A stretch of DNA of 64,000 nucleotides. Source: Streptomyces sp. D2-8 (lineage in GTDB: Bacteria; Actinomycetota; Actinomycetes; Streptomycetales; Streptomycetaceae). Both the position numbers and the translations under genes were made by a program. Each line of letters starts with the position of its first letter. Positions within the stretch are counted from its first letter, which is position 1. This document shows, one piece after another, positions 42,089 to 52,140 of the stretch. The notes below the pieces were generated by a model. The model was not told the origin of the DNA, ran no database searches, and was given only the letters and a program-made list of their open reading frames with translations. Location of the stretch: NCBI RefSeq assembly GCF_023184515.1, contig NZ_JAAHBP010000001.1, forward strand, positions 620,001 through 684,000, written 5' to 3'.

Positions 42089-44836
42089 CTACGCGTCGCC
42101 GCCCGCGGCCCCCGGGTCCGCCGCCGACACGTCGAGCAGCTGGTACCGGTCGATGGCCTGCTTGAGCACGGAGCGGTCCACCTTGCCCGCACGGGCCAGC
42201 TCGGTCAGCACCCCCACCACGATCGACTGCGCGTCGATGTGGAAGAAGCGGCGGGCCGCACCCCGTGTGTCGGCGAAGCCGAAGCCGTCGGCGCCGAGCG
42301 ACTGGTACGTCTGCGGCACCCAGCGCGCGATCTGGTCCGGAACCGAGCGCATCCAGTCGGACACGGCCACCACCGGCCCCTGCGCGTCCGCCAGCTTCCG
42401 CGTCACGTACGGCACCCGCTGCTCCTCCTCGGGGTGCAGCAGGTTGTGCTCCTCACAGTCCACGGCCTCGCGCCGCAGCTCGTTCCAGGAGGTCGCCGAC
42501 CAGACGTCCGCCTTGACGTTCCAGTCCTCGGCCAGGATCTTCTGCGCCTCGACCGCCCACGGCACCGCGACACCCGACGCCATGATCTGGGCCGGAATCG
42601 AGCCGCCCGTGCCCTCGCTGAACCGGTGGAGGCCCTTGAGGATGCCGTCGACGTCCACGCTCGCAGGCTCGGCCGGGTGCTGGATGGGCTCGTTGTAGAC
42701 GGTCAGGTAGTAGAAGACGTCCTCGCCGTGCGGGTGCTCCTCGGAGCCGCCGTACATCCGGCGCAGGCCGTCCTTGACGATGTGCGCGATCTCGAAGCCG
42801 AACGCCGGGTCGTACGCGACGCAGCCCGGGTTCGTGGAGGCCAGCAGCTGCGAGTGGCCGTCCGCGTGCTGGAGGCCCTCACCGGTCAGGGTCGTACGGC
42901 CGGCGGTCGCCCCCAGGACGAAACCGCGCGCCAGCTGGTCGGACATCTGCCAGAACTGGTCGCCGGTGCGCTGGAAACCGAACATCGAGTAGAAGACGTA
43001 GACCGGGATGAGCGGCTCGCCGTGGGTCGCGTACGCCGAGCCGGCGGCGATCAGCGACGCCGTACAGCCCGCCTCGGAGATGCCGTCGTGCAGCATCTGG
43101 CCGTTCGGCGACTCCTTGTAGGCGAGCAGCAGGTCGCGGTCGACCGACTCGTACTGCTGCCCGAGCGGGTTGTAGATCTTCGCGCTCGGGAAGAACGAGT
43201 CCATGCCGAACGTGCGGTACTCGTCCGGCGCGATCAGCACGAACCGCTTGCCGATCTCCTTGTCCCGCATGAGGTCCTTCAGGAGTCGGACGAAGGCCAT
43301 GGTCGTCGCGATGGACTGCTGACCCGAGCCCTTCTTCACGGTCGCGTACGTCTTCTCCTCGGGCAGCGCCAGCGGCTTGGAGCGGACCACGCGCGTGGGG
43401 ACGTAACCGCCGAGACCCTTGCGGCGGTCGTGCATGTACTGGATCTCCTCCGAGTCCCGGCCCGGGTGGTAGTACGGCGGCACGCCGGACTCCAGCTCCT
43501 TGTCCGGGATCGGCAGGTGCAGACGGTCGCGGAAGCGCTTGAGGTCGTCGACCGTCAGCTTCTTCATCTGGTGCGTGGCGTTGCGGCCCTCGAAGTTCGG
43601 GCCCAGCGTCCAGCCCTTGATCGTCTTGGCCAGGATCACCGTCGGCTGGCCCTTGTGCTCCGCGGCCGCCTTGTACGCCGCGAAGATCTTCTTGTGGTCG
43701 TGACCACCGCGCCCGAGGTGCAGGATCTGGTCGTCGGTCATGCCCTCGACCATCGCCCGCAGCCGGTGGTCGTCGCCGAAGAAGTGGTCGCGGATGTAGG
43801 CGCCGGTCTCCGTGGCGTACGTCTGGAACTGTCCGTCCGGCGTGGTGTTCATCCTGTTGACCAGCACACCGTCGCGGTCCTGGGCCAGCAGCGGGTCCCA
43901 GCTGCGGTCCCAGACCAGCTTGATCACGTTCCAGCCGGCGCCGCGGAAGATCGACTCCAGCTCCTGGATGATCTTGCCGTTGCCGCGCACGGGCCCGTCG
44001 AGGCGCTGCAGGTTGCAGTTGACGACGAACGTGAGGTTGTCCAGGCCCTCGCGGGCGGCGATGGACAGCTGGCCCAGCGACTCCGGCTCGTCCATCTCGC
44101 CGTCGCCGAGGAACGCCCACACCTGCGACTTCGAGGTGTCGGCGATCCCGCGCGCGTGCATGTAGCGGTTCATGCGCGCCTGGTAGATCGCGCCGATCGG
44201 GCCGAGGCCCATCGACACCGTCGGGAACTCCCAGAAGTCCGGCATCAGCCGCGGGTGCGGGTACGACGACAGGCCGTACGGTGCCTTCGACTTCTCCTGG
44301 CGGAACCCGTCCAGGTGCTGCTCGCTGAGCCGGTCCAGCAGGAAGGCGCGGGCGTAGATGCCCGGCGAGGCATGGCCCTGGAAGAAGACCTGGTCGCCGC
44401 CGTCGCCCTCGTCCTTGCCGCGGAAGAAGTGGTTGAAGCCGACGTCGTACAGGGAGGCGGAGGACGCGAACGTGGCGATGTGGCCGCCGACGCCGATGCC
44501 GGGGCGCTGGGCCCGGGAGACCATCACGGCCGCGTTCCAGCGGGTGGCGTTGAGGACCTTGCGCTCGATGTCCTCGTTGCCCGGGAAGAACGGCTCGCTC
44601 TTGGTGGGAATGGTGTTGACGTAGTCCGTGCTGCGCATCTCCGGCACGGCCACGCGCTTCTCGCGGGCCCGCTCGATCAGCCGCAGCATCAGGTAGCGCG
44701 CCCGCTCCCGGCCGCGCTCGTCGACTGCGGCGTCGAGGGAGTCGAGCCACTCCTGAGTCTCTTCGGGATCGAAGTCAGGAACCTGACTCGGAAGGCCGCC
44801 AATGATGATCGGGTTGCGATCGGATGCGGAAGCCAC
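42089..44836 (-). CDS. aceE: Pyruvate dehydrogenase E1 component, homodimeric type
   Basis: 915 residues, GTG start. The thiamine diphosphate motif is visible as [10 protein letters not shown]...NCNLQRLDG, with [19 protein letters not shown] and [13 protein letters not shown] as substrate-site blocks typical of AceE. It decarboxylates pyruvate and acetylates the lipoyl domain of E2 in the cytoplasm. The E2 and E3 genes are not in this window. Monocistronic here: a 417-base upstream gap and a hairpin at the end. Confidence 0.96.
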   Translation of the reverse strand: MASASDRNPIIIGGLPSQVPDFDPEETQEWLDSLDAAVDERGRERARYLMLRLIERAREKRVAVPEMRSTDYVNTIPTKSEPFFPGNEDIERKVLNATRWNAAVMVSRAQRPGIGVGGHIATFASSASLYDVGFNHFFRGKDEGDGGDQVFFQGHASPGIYARAFLLDRLSEQHLDGFRQEKSKAPYGLSSYPHPRLMPDFWEFPTVSMGLGPIGAIYQARMNRYMHARGIADTSKSQVWAFLGDGEMDEPESLGQLSIAAREGLDNLTFVVNCNLQRLDGPVRGNGKIIQELESIFRGAGWNVIKLVWDRSWDPLLAQDRDGVLVNRMNTTPDGQFQTYATETGAYIRDHFFGDDHRLRAMVEGMTDDQILHLGRGGHDHKKIFAAYKAAAEHKGQPTVILAKTIKGWTLGPNFEGRNATHQMKKLTVDDLKRFRDRLHLPIPDKELESGVPPYYHPGRDSEEIQYMHDRRKGLGGYVPTRVVRSKPLALPEEKTYATVKKGSGQQSIATTMAFVRLLKDLMRDKEIGKRFVLIAPDEYRTFGMDSFFPSAKIYNPLGQQYESVDRDLLLAYKESPNGQMLHDGISEAGCTASLIAAGSAYATHGEPLIPVYVFYSMFGFQRTGDQFWQMSDQLARGFVLGATAGRTTLTGEGLQHADGHSQLLASTNPGCVAYDPAFGFEIAHIVKDGLRRMYGGSEEHPHGEDVFYYLTVYNEPIQHPAEPASVDVDGILKGLHRFSEGTGGSIPAQIMASGVAVPWAVEAQKILAEDWNVKADVWSATSWNELRREAVDCEEHNLLHPEEEQRVPYVTRKLADAQGPVVAVSDWMRSVPDQIARWVPQTYQSLGADGFGFADTRGAARRFFHIDAQSIVVGVLTELARAGKVDRSVLKQAIDRYQLLDVSAADPGAAGGDA

Positions 44837-45065
44837 GCTGTTCCTTACCTGTCAGAGGGCCTGCGAGGGCCGCTGTTTCGCTTTCGTCGCCGGGGCGTCG
44901 TCGCTGGGGGGCGCGCCGCTCCCATGGTCCACCTCGGGGCCGGGAATCGTCATCTCTACCCGGCGGTAACCCAGACGTGAGATCGACTCCGCGACGTATG
45001 GGGCGAATACCTTCGAGTCTCGTACCCACAGACGATTCCCAAACGCCCAAACAGGGCAGAAAGGT

Positions 45066-45082
45066 GTGGTGTACGTCACCAC
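45066..45082. promoter_or_regulatory. Inverted repeat in the 417-base gap upstream of aceE
   Basis: GTGGTG-TACGT-CACCAC is a perfect inverted repeat about midway between the divergent aceE and DUF3052 starts. It may bind a regulator of either gene. The remainder of 44837-45253 has a purine-rich leader for DUF3052 (AGGAGG at 45242) but no coding region or RNA fold I can recognise. Confidence 0.35.
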
Positions 45083-45253
45083 GGACCATGATGGTGTGCC
45101 TGGAGTTGCGGTGGCAGCGCCAGGATCGTCACCGTTTCGGCGGTCTGAACGGCCGGGTACTTGCGCGATCGGTCCCGCCCGTGTGGACTACGGCCAATGC
45201 TTCGCGCACGCGCGTGGCTGAGTTATTCCCAAAACATGATCAGGAGGCAACCC

Positions 45254-45691
45254 GTGAGCGCGACCGCGGACCACGCGGAGGAGCGGACGAACCCTGCCGC
45301 CAGGCTGGGGTTCCAGCCCGGGCAGGTGGTCCAGGAGATCGGCTACGACGACGACGTGGACCAGGAGCTCCGCAAGGCCATCGAGGGCATCATCGAGGCC
45401 GACCTGGTGGACGAGGACTACGACGACGTGGCCGATGCCGTTGTGCTGTGGTTCCGTGACGACGACGGCGACCTGACGGATGCGCTGGTGGATGCCACCA
45501 CGTACATCGAAGAGGGCGGCGCGATCCTGCTCCTGACGCCGAAGACCGGCCGTTCGGGGTACGTGGAGCCGAGCGAGATCTCGGAGGCCGCCACCACGGC
45601 GGGTCTGACGGCGTCCAAGAGCGTCAGCGTCGGAAAGGACTGGAGCGGCAGCCGGCTGGCCACGCCCAAGGCCGCCAAGTCCAAGCGTTAG
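45254..45691 (+). CDS. DUF3052 family protein
   Basis: 145 residues, GTG start with a strong AGGAGG seven bases upstream. The acidic N-terminal half ([52 protein letters not shown]) is typical of the actinobacterial DUF3052 family, which some workers relate to ribosome- or stress-associated proteins; I cannot see a catalytic site. In streptomycetes it lies divergent from aceE, as here. A hairpin follows at 45702-45732. Confidence 0.85.
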   Translation: MSATADHAEERTNPAARLGFQPGQVVQEIGYDDDVDQELRKAIEGIIEADLVDEDYDDVADAVVLWFRDDDGDLTDALVDATTYIEEGGAILLLTPKTGRSGYVEPSEISEAATTAGLTASKSVSVGKDWSGSRLATPKAAKSKR

Positions 45692-45701
45692 TCGTACGGC
45701 G

Positions 45702-45732
45702 GGGCGGGCCGGCGCAAGCCGTCGGCCCGCCC
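45702..45732 (+). terminator. 10-bp hairpin after DUF3052 gene
   Basis: GGGCGGGCCG pairs with CGGCCCGCCC around 11 bases, starting 11 bases after the stop. Confidence 0.65.
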
Positions 45733-45801
45733 ACCGGCCTGTGCCGGTGCCTGCGTAGGGTGGTCCCACCCGAAAAGCCCCACGAAGGGACACCCACAGC
45801 G

Positions 45802-46260
45802 ATGGCGATCCAGGTCGGCGAGAAGGCCCCCGACTTCGAGCTCAAGGACAACCACGGCAGGGCCGTGCGGCTGTCCGACTTCCGGGGCCGGAAGAACGTG
45901 GTGCTGCTCTTCTACCCCTTCGCCTTCACCGGCGTGTGCACCGGTGAGCTGTGCGAGCTGCGCGACCACCTGCCGCAGTTCTCGGACCGCGACACCCAGC
46001 TGCTCGCCGTCTCCAACGACTCCATCCACACCCTGCGCGTCTTCGCCGAGCAGGAGAACCTGGAGTACCCGCTGCTGTCGGACTTCTGGCCGCACGGCAA
46101 CGTCTCGCGGGCCTACGGCGTCTTCGACGAGGACAAGGGCTGCGCCGTGCGCGGCACCTTCGTCATCGACAAGGAGGGCGTCGTGCGGTGGACCGTCGTC
46201 AACGGTCTGCCGGACGCGCGCGACCTGAACGACTACGTGAAGGCGCTCGACTCCCTGTGA
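45802..46260 (+). CDS. Peroxiredoxin (AhpE/1-Cys type or atypical 2-Cys)
   Basis: 152 residues, thioredoxin fold. C46 in [16 protein letters not shown] is the peroxidatic Cys; C51 five residues on could resolve it, an arrangement seen in AhpE and related BCP/PrxQ proteins. FEL KDNHGR and [13 protein letters not shown] are family blocks. It reduces peroxides in the cytoplasm. It lies just before the TerD genes, fitting an oxidative-stress theme, though with its own gap of 147 bases before terD. Confidence 0.9.
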   Translation: MAIQVGEKAPDFELKDNHGRAVRLSDFRGRKNVVLLFYPFAFTGVCTGELCELRDHLPQFSDRDTQLLAVSNDSIHTLRVFAEQENLEYPLLSDFWPHGNVSRAYGVFDEDKGCAVRGTFVIDKEGVVRWTVVNGLPDARDLNDYVKALDSL

Positions 46261-46407
46261 CGCCGGTCGGGCGGCATGCGCTCGACACCCGCTGAATTGT
46301 CGGCTTCAGGGCCTGCGAGGGGCGGGAACCCGTCACTAGGATCGAATCGTTGATCCGACATCCGAGCACAACGGGGCATCCCGCCCCTGGACACCAATGG
46401 AGGACTC

Positions 46408-46983
46408 GTGGGAGTCAGCCTCAGCAAGGGCGGCAACGTATCGCTGAGCAAGGAGGCGCCGGGCCTGACCGCGGTCATCATCGGTCTGGGGTGGGACGTC
46501 CGCACCACGACCGGCACGGACTTCGACCTGGATGCCAGCGCGCTGCTGCTGAACAACTCCGGCAAGGTCGGCAACGACCAGCACTTCATCTTCTTCAACA
46601 ACCTCAAGACCCCGGACGGCTCGGTCGAGCACACCGGTGACAACCTCACCGGTGAGGGCGAGGGCGACGACGAGCAGATCAAGGTCAACCTCGCCACCGT
46701 CCCGGCCGACGTGGAAAAGATCGTCTTCCCGGTCTCGATCTACGACGCCGAGACCCGCCAGCAGTCCTTCGGCCAGGTGCGCAACGCGTTCATCCGCGTC
46801 GTGAACCAGGCGGGCGGCGCCGAGATCGCCCGGTACGACCTGAGCGAGGACGCCTCCACCGAGACCGCCATGGTCTTCGGTGAGCTCTACCGGCACGGCG
46901 CGGAGTGGAAGTTCCGCGCCATCGGCCAGGGCTACGCCTCGGGCCTGCGCGGCATCGCGCAGGACTTCGGCGTGAACGTCTGA
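46408..46983 (+). CDS. terD: TerD-family calcium-binding stress protein, copy 1
   Basis: 191 residues, GTG start behind GGAGGA. The canonical TerD blocks are present: [22 protein letters not shown]...[10 protein letters not shown], and the acidic calcium loop [22 protein letters not shown], ending [16 protein letters not shown]. TerD proteins are soluble or membrane-associated calcium binders linked to tellurite, oxidative and phage stress; in Streptomyces they also affect differentiation. Adjacent to a paralogue with a terminator between, so separately expressed. Confidence 0.94.
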   Translation: MGVSLSKGGNVSLSKEAPGLTAVIIGLGWDVRTTTGTDFDLDASALLLNNSGKVGNDQHFIFFNNLKTPDGSVEHTGDNLTGEGEGDDEQIKVNLATVPADVEKIVFPVSIYDAETRQQSFGQVRNAFIRVVNQAGGAEIARYDLSEDASTETAMVFGELYRHGAEWKFRAIGQGYASGLRGIAQDFGVNV

Positions 46984-47024
46984 ACCACCTGAAGGCCCTG
47001 ACGAAAGGGTCCGAAGCGTCACTT

Positions 47025-47059
47025 GTCCGGCGCCGCACGGTTTACGTGCGGCGCCGGAC
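47025..47059 (+). terminator. Perfect 15-bp hairpin between terD copies
   Basis: GTCCGGCGCCGCACG pairs with CGTGCGGCGCCGGAC around GTTTA, 42 bases after the first terD stop. One of the strongest hairpins in the window. Confidence 0.8.
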
Positions 47060-47118
47060 GTGCAGGACCACCTCAGAAACACCACCGGGCCTGTGGCCCC
47101 AAGGGGAGGGACAGCAAC

Positions 47119-47694
47119 ATGGGCGTCACGCTCGCCAAAGGGGGCAACGTCTCCCTGTCCAAGGCCGCACCCAACCTCACTCAGGTGCTGGTCGGGCTCG
47201 GCTGGGACGCGCGCTCCACCACCGGAGCGCCCTTCGACCTCGACGCCAGCGCCCTGATGTGCAGCAGCGGGCGCGTGCTCGGGGACGAGTACTTCGTCTT
47301 CTACAACCAGCTCAAGAGCCCGGACGGCTCGGTCGAGCACACCGGCGACAACCTCACCGGCGAGGGCGACGGCGACGACGAGTCGCTCCTGATCGACCTC
47401 CCCACGGTCCCGCAGCAGTGCGACAAGATCGTGTTCCCCGTCTCCATCCACATGGCCGACGAGCGCGGCCAGACCTTCGGCCAGGTCAGCAACGCCTTCA
47501 TCCGTGTGGTCAACCAGGCCGACGGCCAGGAGCTCGCCCGCTACGACCTGAGCGAGGACGCCTCCACGGAGACCGCGATGATCTTCGGCGAGCTCTACCG
47601 CTACCAGGGCGAATGGAAGTTCAGGGCCGTGGGACAGGGGTACGCGTCGGGGCTGCGGGGCATCGCGCTGGACTTCGGGGTCAACGTCTCATAA
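47119..47694 (+). CDS. terD: TerD-family calcium-binding stress protein, copy 2
   Basis: 191 residues, ATG behind GGGGAGGGA. Same blocks as copy 1: [46 protein letters not shown] and [16 protein letters not shown]. The two proteins are about equally long and very similar, so a local duplication is likely. This copy is followed after 125 bases by the TerC-like gene on the same strand, which may be cotranscribed. Confidence 0.94.
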   Translation: MGVTLAKGGNVSLSKAAPNLTQVLVGLGWDARSTTGAPFDLDASALMCSSGRVLGDEYFVFYNQLKSPDGSVEHTGDNLTGEGDGDDESLLIDLPTVPQQCDKIVFPVSIHMADERGQTFGQVSNAFIRVVNQADGQELARYDLSEDASTETAMIFGELYRYQGEWKFRAVGQGYASGLRGIALDFGVNVS

Positions 47695-47819
47695 CGCGTT
47701 ATGAGCAAAATCCGGGGCCCAGTGGGGCGCGGAGGGCGGACGACTAGACTTCGGCTTCAAAAGTTCGTAAAGCCGGGTACGGCGCGGGGGAGCCCCGTAC
47801 ACACACGATTGGGTAGCCA

Positions 47820-48965
47820 GTGGTTTTGAAAACCTTCGGGTGGTCGTTCGCGGTCACCGCGCTCGGCCTGGTCGCGGCGCTCCTGTTCGGCGGGTGGACC
47901 GCGCTCGGCGTCGTCGCGATCCTGTCCGTCCTGGAGATCTCGCTGTCCTTCGACAACGCGGTGGTCAACGCCGGGATCCTGAAGAAGATGAATGCCTTCT
48001 GGCAGAAGATCTTCCTCACGATCGGCATTCTGATCGCCGTCTTCGGCATGCGGCTGGTCTTCCCCGTCGTGATCGTCGCGGTCAGCGCCCAGCTGGGCCC
48101 GATCGAGGCCGTCAACCTCGCCCTGAACGACAAGGACCAGTACCAGCAGCTGGTGACCGACGCCCACCCGTCGATCGCCGCCTTCGGTGGCATGTTCTTG
48201 CTGATGATCTTCCTGGACTTCGTCTTCGAGGACCGGGACATCAAGTGGCTCGGCTGGCTGGAGCGCCCGCTGTCCAAGCTCGGCAAGGTCGACATGCTGT
48301 CGGTCTGCATCGCGCTGATCGTCCTGCTGATCTCGGCGATGACCTTCGCCACCCACGCCCACCAGCACGGCGGCACCCACGTCGACAAGGCGGAGACGGT
48401 CCTGCTCGCCGGTATCGGCGGCCTGATCACCTACATGATCGTCGGCGGGCTCTCCGGCTACTTCGAGGACAAGCTCGAAGAGGAGGAGGAGCGCGAGCAC
48501 GAGGCGGAGGAAGCAGCCGAGCGCAGCGGCAAGCCCCGCTCGGCGGTGCAGCTGGCCGGCAAGGCCGCGTTCTTCATGTTCCTCTACCTCGAGGTCCTGG
48601 ACGCGTCGTTCTCCTTCGACGGCGTGATCGGCGCCTTCGCCATCACCAACGACATCGTCCTGATGGCTCTCGGCCTCGGCATCGGCGCCATGTACGTCCG
48701 GTCGCTGACGGTCTACCTGGTCCGCCAGGGCACCCTCGACGACTACGTCTACCTGGAGCACGGCGCGCACTACGCCATCGGCGCGCTCGCCATGATCCTG
48801 CTGGTCACCATCCAGTACCAGATCAACGAGATCGTCACCGGCCTCATCGGCGTCGTCCTCATCGGTGCCTCCTTCTGGTCCTCCGTCCGCCGCAACAAGG
48901 CACTGGCGGCGGCCGAGGGAAAAGCCGGCTCGGACGAGAAGACTGAGGTCTCGTCCGGGGTGTGA
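47820..48965 (+). CDS. DUF475 integral membrane protein (TerC superfamily)
   Basis: 381 residues, GTG start with weak ribosome site. About nine hydrophobic helices. SVLEISLSFDNAVVNA and LEVLDASFSFDGVIGAF are the paired Asp-containing helices of the TerC fold (E-x-S-x-S-F-D-N and a repeat E-x(4)-FSFDG), here at ~40 and ~258. A cytoplasmic acidic loop (EEEEEREHEAEEAAE) lies in the middle. TerC proteins are suspected metal exporters working with TerD. Substrate here is not known. Confidence 0.88.
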   Translation: MVLKTFGWSFAVTALGLVAALLFGGWTALGVVAILSVLEISLSFDNAVVNAGILKKMNAFWQKIFLTIGILIAVFGMRLVFPVVIVAVSAQLGPIEAVNLALNDKDQYQQLVTDAHPSIAAFGGMFLLMIFLDFVFEDRDIKWLGWLERPLSKLGKVDMLSVCIALIVLLISAMTFATHAHQHGGTHVDKAETVLLAGIGGLITYMIVGGLSGYFEDKLEEEEEREHEAEEAAERSGKPRSAVQLAGKAAFFMFLYLEVLDASFSFDGVIGAFAITNDIVLMALGLGIGAMYVRSLTVYLVRQGTLDDYVYLEHGAHYAIGALAMILLVTIQYQINEIVTGLIGVVLIGASFWSSVRRNKALAAAEGKAGSDEKTEVSSGV

Positions 48966-49096
48966 CACCCCTCCGGGTGAGGAACGCTCTGAGCGGGGCG
49001 GCCACCGAGGACTCCTCGGCAGGCCGCCCCGTTCGGTCGTCAAGGGCCGTGGGTACGGCGATGACCCGCGGTCTCCAAGTGAACGTGGGGGGCGGA

Positions 49097-49831
49097 ATGG
49101 GCCTGTTCGACGGACTCCGGCGCGGCGAGGTGCAGTTCGACTCGGGCGACGCGTCGACCAACGCGATCGAACTGACCAAGCGACGGACGCAGATATCGCT
49201 CACCAAGCAGGGCGCGGCCACCGGCCATCTGCGCGTCAACCTCAGCTGGCGGATGCGCACGTCCGACATCGGCGGCTCCCAGCGCGAGAGCCTGCTGCGC
49301 CACCCCTTCCGGGCCCTCAAGCCCCCCGAGGTCGTCGGCCACAGCCAGAGCATGGTCAACGTGGACCTCGACCTCGGCTGTCTCTACGAACTCCAGGACG
49401 GCAGCAAGGGCGTCGTCCAGCCCCTCGGCGGCTACTTCGGCGACGTCAACGCCCCGCCGTACGTCAAGCTCAGCGGCGACGACCGGTTCGGCTCCGCGTC
49501 CGGCGAGACGATGTACATCAACCTCGACCACCGCGACGACATCAAGCGGCTCCTGGTCTTCGTCTACATCTACGACCAGACGCCCGCCTTCGACCGCGCC
49601 CAAGCCATCGTCACCCTCTACCCGAGCAACGGCCCCCGCGTCGAGATCCACCTCGACGAACGCCAGCCGCAGGCCCGCTCCTGCGCCATCGTCATGATCG
49701 AGAAGGTGAAGAACGAGATCATCGTCCGCCGCGAGGCGAAGTTCGTCTACGGCTTCCAGGCCGAGCTCGACCGGTTGTACGGGTGGGGACTGCAGTGGGG
49801 GCGGGGCTACAAGTCCAAGGTCGACCGCTGA
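49097..49831 (+). CDS. Divergent TerD-fold protein
   Basis: 244 residues from ATG at 49097 (MGLFDGLRRG) with GGGGGCGGA before it; in-frame starts at 49061 and 49085 are possible. The C-terminal two thirds follow the TerD pattern (VNVDLDLGCLYELQDGSKG, YVKLSGDDRFGSASGETMYINLDHRDDIKRLLVFVYIY), with Asp-rich metal-binding positions kept but no [10 protein letters not shown] loop. The N-terminal ~60 residues (LTKRRTQISLTKQG) are extra. It lies 131 bases after the TerC-like gene on the same strand. Resembles TerA-type proteins; metal use untested. Confidence 0.82.
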   Translation: MGLFDGLRRGEVQFDSGDASTNAIELTKRRTQISLTKQGAATGHLRVNLSWRMRTSDIGGSQRESLLRHPFRALKPPEVVGHSQSMVNVDLDLGCLYELQDGSKGVVQPLGGYFGDVNAPPYVKLSGDDRFGSASGETMYINLDHRDDIKRLLVFVYIYDQTPAFDRAQAIVTLYPSNGPRVEIHLDERQPQARSCAIVMIEKVKNEIIVRREAKFVYGFQAELDRLYGWGLQWGRGYKSKVDR

Positions 49832-49868
49832 CCGCGGAGCCCTGGTGAGCCCCACCCCGGGGCTCTGC

Positions 49869-50741
49869 TCAGCGTCCGATGAACTGCGGGCCCTGCGGGG
49901 GCAGCCGGAAGTCCGGGGCGGGGACCGCCGTCACCGGCGGGGGGTAGTCGTAGCCGGCCTGCGCCCCCGCGGCACCCGCCGCGGCCGGTGCCTGGGGGTA
50001 GCCGTACGCGGGCCGGCCGGTGGGCTGCGGGTAGCCGTAGGCCGGCTGGGTCGGCGGCGGCTGCTGCGGATACTGTTCCGGCGGCAGCGGCAGGGAGACC
50101 TCGGGGGACTGCTGGGCGGGGCCGGCGGTCGTCGGCTGCGCGGGCGTGTTCGTGGTCGCGGGCGCGGGGACCGTGGTGGTCGGCTCCTCCATCACCTCCG
50201 ACTCGTCCACCGAGATGCCGAAGTCGGTCGCGAGGCCCTTCAGCCCGTTCGAATAGCCCTCGCCCAGTGCCCGGAACTTCCAGCCCTCGCCGCGCCGGTA
50301 CAGCTCGCCGCAGATCAGCGCGGTCTCCTCGCCCGTCTCCGGCTTGACGTCGAAGTACGCCAGCGCCTCGGTGCCGGTGCCCGCCGCGTCGTACAGCAGA
50401 ATGCGCAGTTCCTGTACGCGGTCGAACGTCATGCCGTCCGCGGACGCGACCAGCAGAATCCGGCTGACTTCCGACTCGACACCGGTGAGCTCTGTCTGGA
50501 TCGTGTCGGTCAGGCCCTCGGCGACCCGCTTCTTGCCGAGCCGCCACACCTTTCCGGCCGGATGCCGGGGCTGGTTGTAGAAGACGAAGTCCTCGTCGGA
50601 GCGCACACGACCGTCGGGGCCGAGGAGCAGCGCGGAGGCGTCGACGTCCGGAACCCCCTGCCCGGGTGTCCAGCGCAGCACGGCGCGCACCGTGGTGGCT
50701 TCCAGCGGGACGTTCGACCCCTTCAGCATCGCGTGCGTCAT
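49869..50741 (-). CDS. TerD-family protein with Pro/Gln/Tyr-rich C-terminal tail
   Basis: 290 residues. Residues ~1-175 are a TerD domain ([64 protein letters not shown]). The acidic calcium loop found in copies 1 and 2 is replaced by a basic KVWRLGKKR stretch, so calcium binding is probably reduced. Residues ~180-290 are disordered with the repeat [18 protein letters not shown], ending GPQFIGR. Divergent from the aldolase gene by 228 bases. Confidence 0.88.
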   Translation of the reverse strand: MTHAMLKGSNVPLEATTVRAVLRWTPGQGVPDVDASALLLGPDGRVRSDEDFVFYNQPRHPAGKVWRLGKKRVAEGLTDTIQTELTGVESEVSRILLVASADGMTFDRVQELRILLYDAAGTGTEALAYFDVKPETGEETALICGELYRRGEGWKFRALGEGYSNGLKGLATDFGISVDESEVMEEPTTTVPAPATTNTPAQPTTAGPAQQSPEVSLPLPPEQYPQQPPPTQPAYGYPQPTGRPAYGYPQAPAAAGAAGAQAGYDYPPPVTAVPAPDFRLPPQGPQFIGR

Positions 50742-50968
50742 GCGGTCATCCTGCCTTCTCGGTCCTGCTCACGACAACGCGGGGGCCGCGGTCACGAACG
50801 GCGCCCACGGCCGTCGCGGACTACCGTCGTCATGGTCGGGCCTGGCTGTGCTTGCCCGCGTTACCTGAAATTCATGCCTGATGGGAACCTCTGCCATGGA
50901 CTTCTACGTACTATTACCGGCCACCTTTCATCGATTCGCAGGCCGCATCACCACCACGGGGGAGTTCC

Positions 50969-52135
50969 ATGCGTCATTTCGGGCACATCGCCCCTGAGGT
51001 GCGGAAGCGTCTCTTCTTCCGCGAGCCGTGCGTGTTCACCCCGGAATCTCCTGCCCGGCTGCTCTCGGCCGCCCTGGGTGCCACGCTGTACAGCCCGGCC
51101 ACCCGGCCCCGCCTGGCCGACGACGTCCTCAAGCAGGCAGGGCGCGGTGTGGTCTCGATGGTGCTGTGCCTGGAGGACTCGATCGACGACGCGGACGTCG
51201 GCCCCGGCGAGGAGAACCTCGTCCGTCAGTTCGCGGCCCTCGACGACCTCCCGGACGCCGACCTGCCGCTGCTGTTCATCCGGGTCCGCGCCCCCGGGCA
51301 GATACCCGACCTGGTGCGACGTCTCGGCCCCGCCGTCCGGCTGCTGTCCGGATTCGTCCTGCCCAAATTCACCGAGGAACGCGGCATTCCGTTCCTGGAG
51401 GCCCTGGCCACCGCCGAGGCAGAAAGCGGCCGTCGCCTGTTCGCCATGCCCGTGCTGGAGTCCCCGGACCTGCTCTACCGGGAGTCGCGCGTGGACACCC
51501 TGGAGGGCATCTTCCGGGCGATCGACAAGTACCGCGACCGCGTGCTCGCCCTGCGCCTCGGCGTGACGGACTTCTGCTCCTCCTACGGACTGCGCCGAGG
51601 CCCCGACATGACGGCCTACGACGTGCAGGTCGTCGCCTCCGTGATCGCCGACGTGGTGAACATGCTGGGCCGCGCCGACGGGACCGGTTTCACCGTGACC
51701 GGGCCGGTGTGGGAGTACTTCCGGGTCCAGGAGCGCATGTTCAAGCCGCTGCTGCGGCAGAGCCCCTTCCTGGAGGTGCAGGCCGCGGAACTGCGCGAGA
51801 AGCTGATTGAGCACGCCATGGACGGCCTGCTGAGGGAGATCTCCCTGGACCAGGCCAACGGCCTGCTGGGCAAGACCTGCATCCACCCCTCGCACGTGCT
51901 GCCGGTGCACGCCCTGTCGGTCGTCAGCCACGAGGAGTTCTCGGACGCCCAGGACATCCTCCGCCCCGAGCGCGGCGGCGGGGGTGTGCTGAGATCGTCG
52001 TACACGAACAAGATGAACGAGGTGAAACCGCATCGGGCCTGGGCCGAGCGGACCCTGCTGCGTGCCGAGGTTTTCGGCGTGGCGAACCAGGACATCGGCT
52101 TCGTGGAACTGCTGGCGGCGGGACTGCCGGGCTGA
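50969..52135 (+). CDS. HpcH/HpaI aldolase / citrate lyase beta-like (CitE-type) protein of the Ter module
   Basis: 388 residues, ATG after GGGGGAG. A CitE-like TIM barrel: VSMVLCLEDSIDDADV holds the metal-binding acidic patch, LLFIRVRAPGQI the substrate Arg, FVLPKF and AMPVLESPDLLYR the conserved Pro/Glu blocks, and LGVTDFCSSYGLRRG follows. CitE-like proteins cleave or form C-C bonds in acyl-CoA or keto acids, but Ter-linked members are uncharacterised. First gene of an operon with the PRTase fusion (5-base gap) and HAD gene. Confidence 0.85.
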   Translation: MRHFGHIAPEVRKRLFFREPCVFTPESPARLLSAALGATLYSPATRPRLADDVLKQAGRGVVSMVLCLEDSIDDADVGPGEENLVRQFAALDDLPDADLPLLFIRVRAPGQIPDLVRRLGPAVRLLSGFVLPKFTEERGIPFLEALATAEAESGRRLFAMPVLESPDLLYRESRVDTLEGIFRAIDKYRDRVLALRLGVTDFCSSYGLRRGPDMTAYDVQVVASVIADVVNMLGRADGTGFTVTGPVWEYFRVQERMFKPLLRQSPFLEVQAAELREKLIEHAMDGLLREISLDQANGLLGKTCIHPSHVLPVHALSVVSHEEFSDAQDILRPERGGGGVLRSSYTNKMNEVKPHRAWAERTLLRAEVFGVANQDIGFVELLAAGLPG

Positions 52136-52140
52136 ATCGC

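Noticed and set aside
41246..44980. 1244-codon open frame on the + strand opposite aceE and the potassium channel gene
   Set aside because: The protein is a run of Arg, Val, Glu and His without domains; both minus-strand genes are unmistakable. It is an antisense shadow.
15539..45581. CGAnATnTCG cores at 15539-15548 (in ohr) and 45572-45581 (in DUF3052)
   Set aside because: Both lie within coding sequence, arise from GAG-ATA/ATC-TCG codons and lack the TT flank of the four promoter sites.
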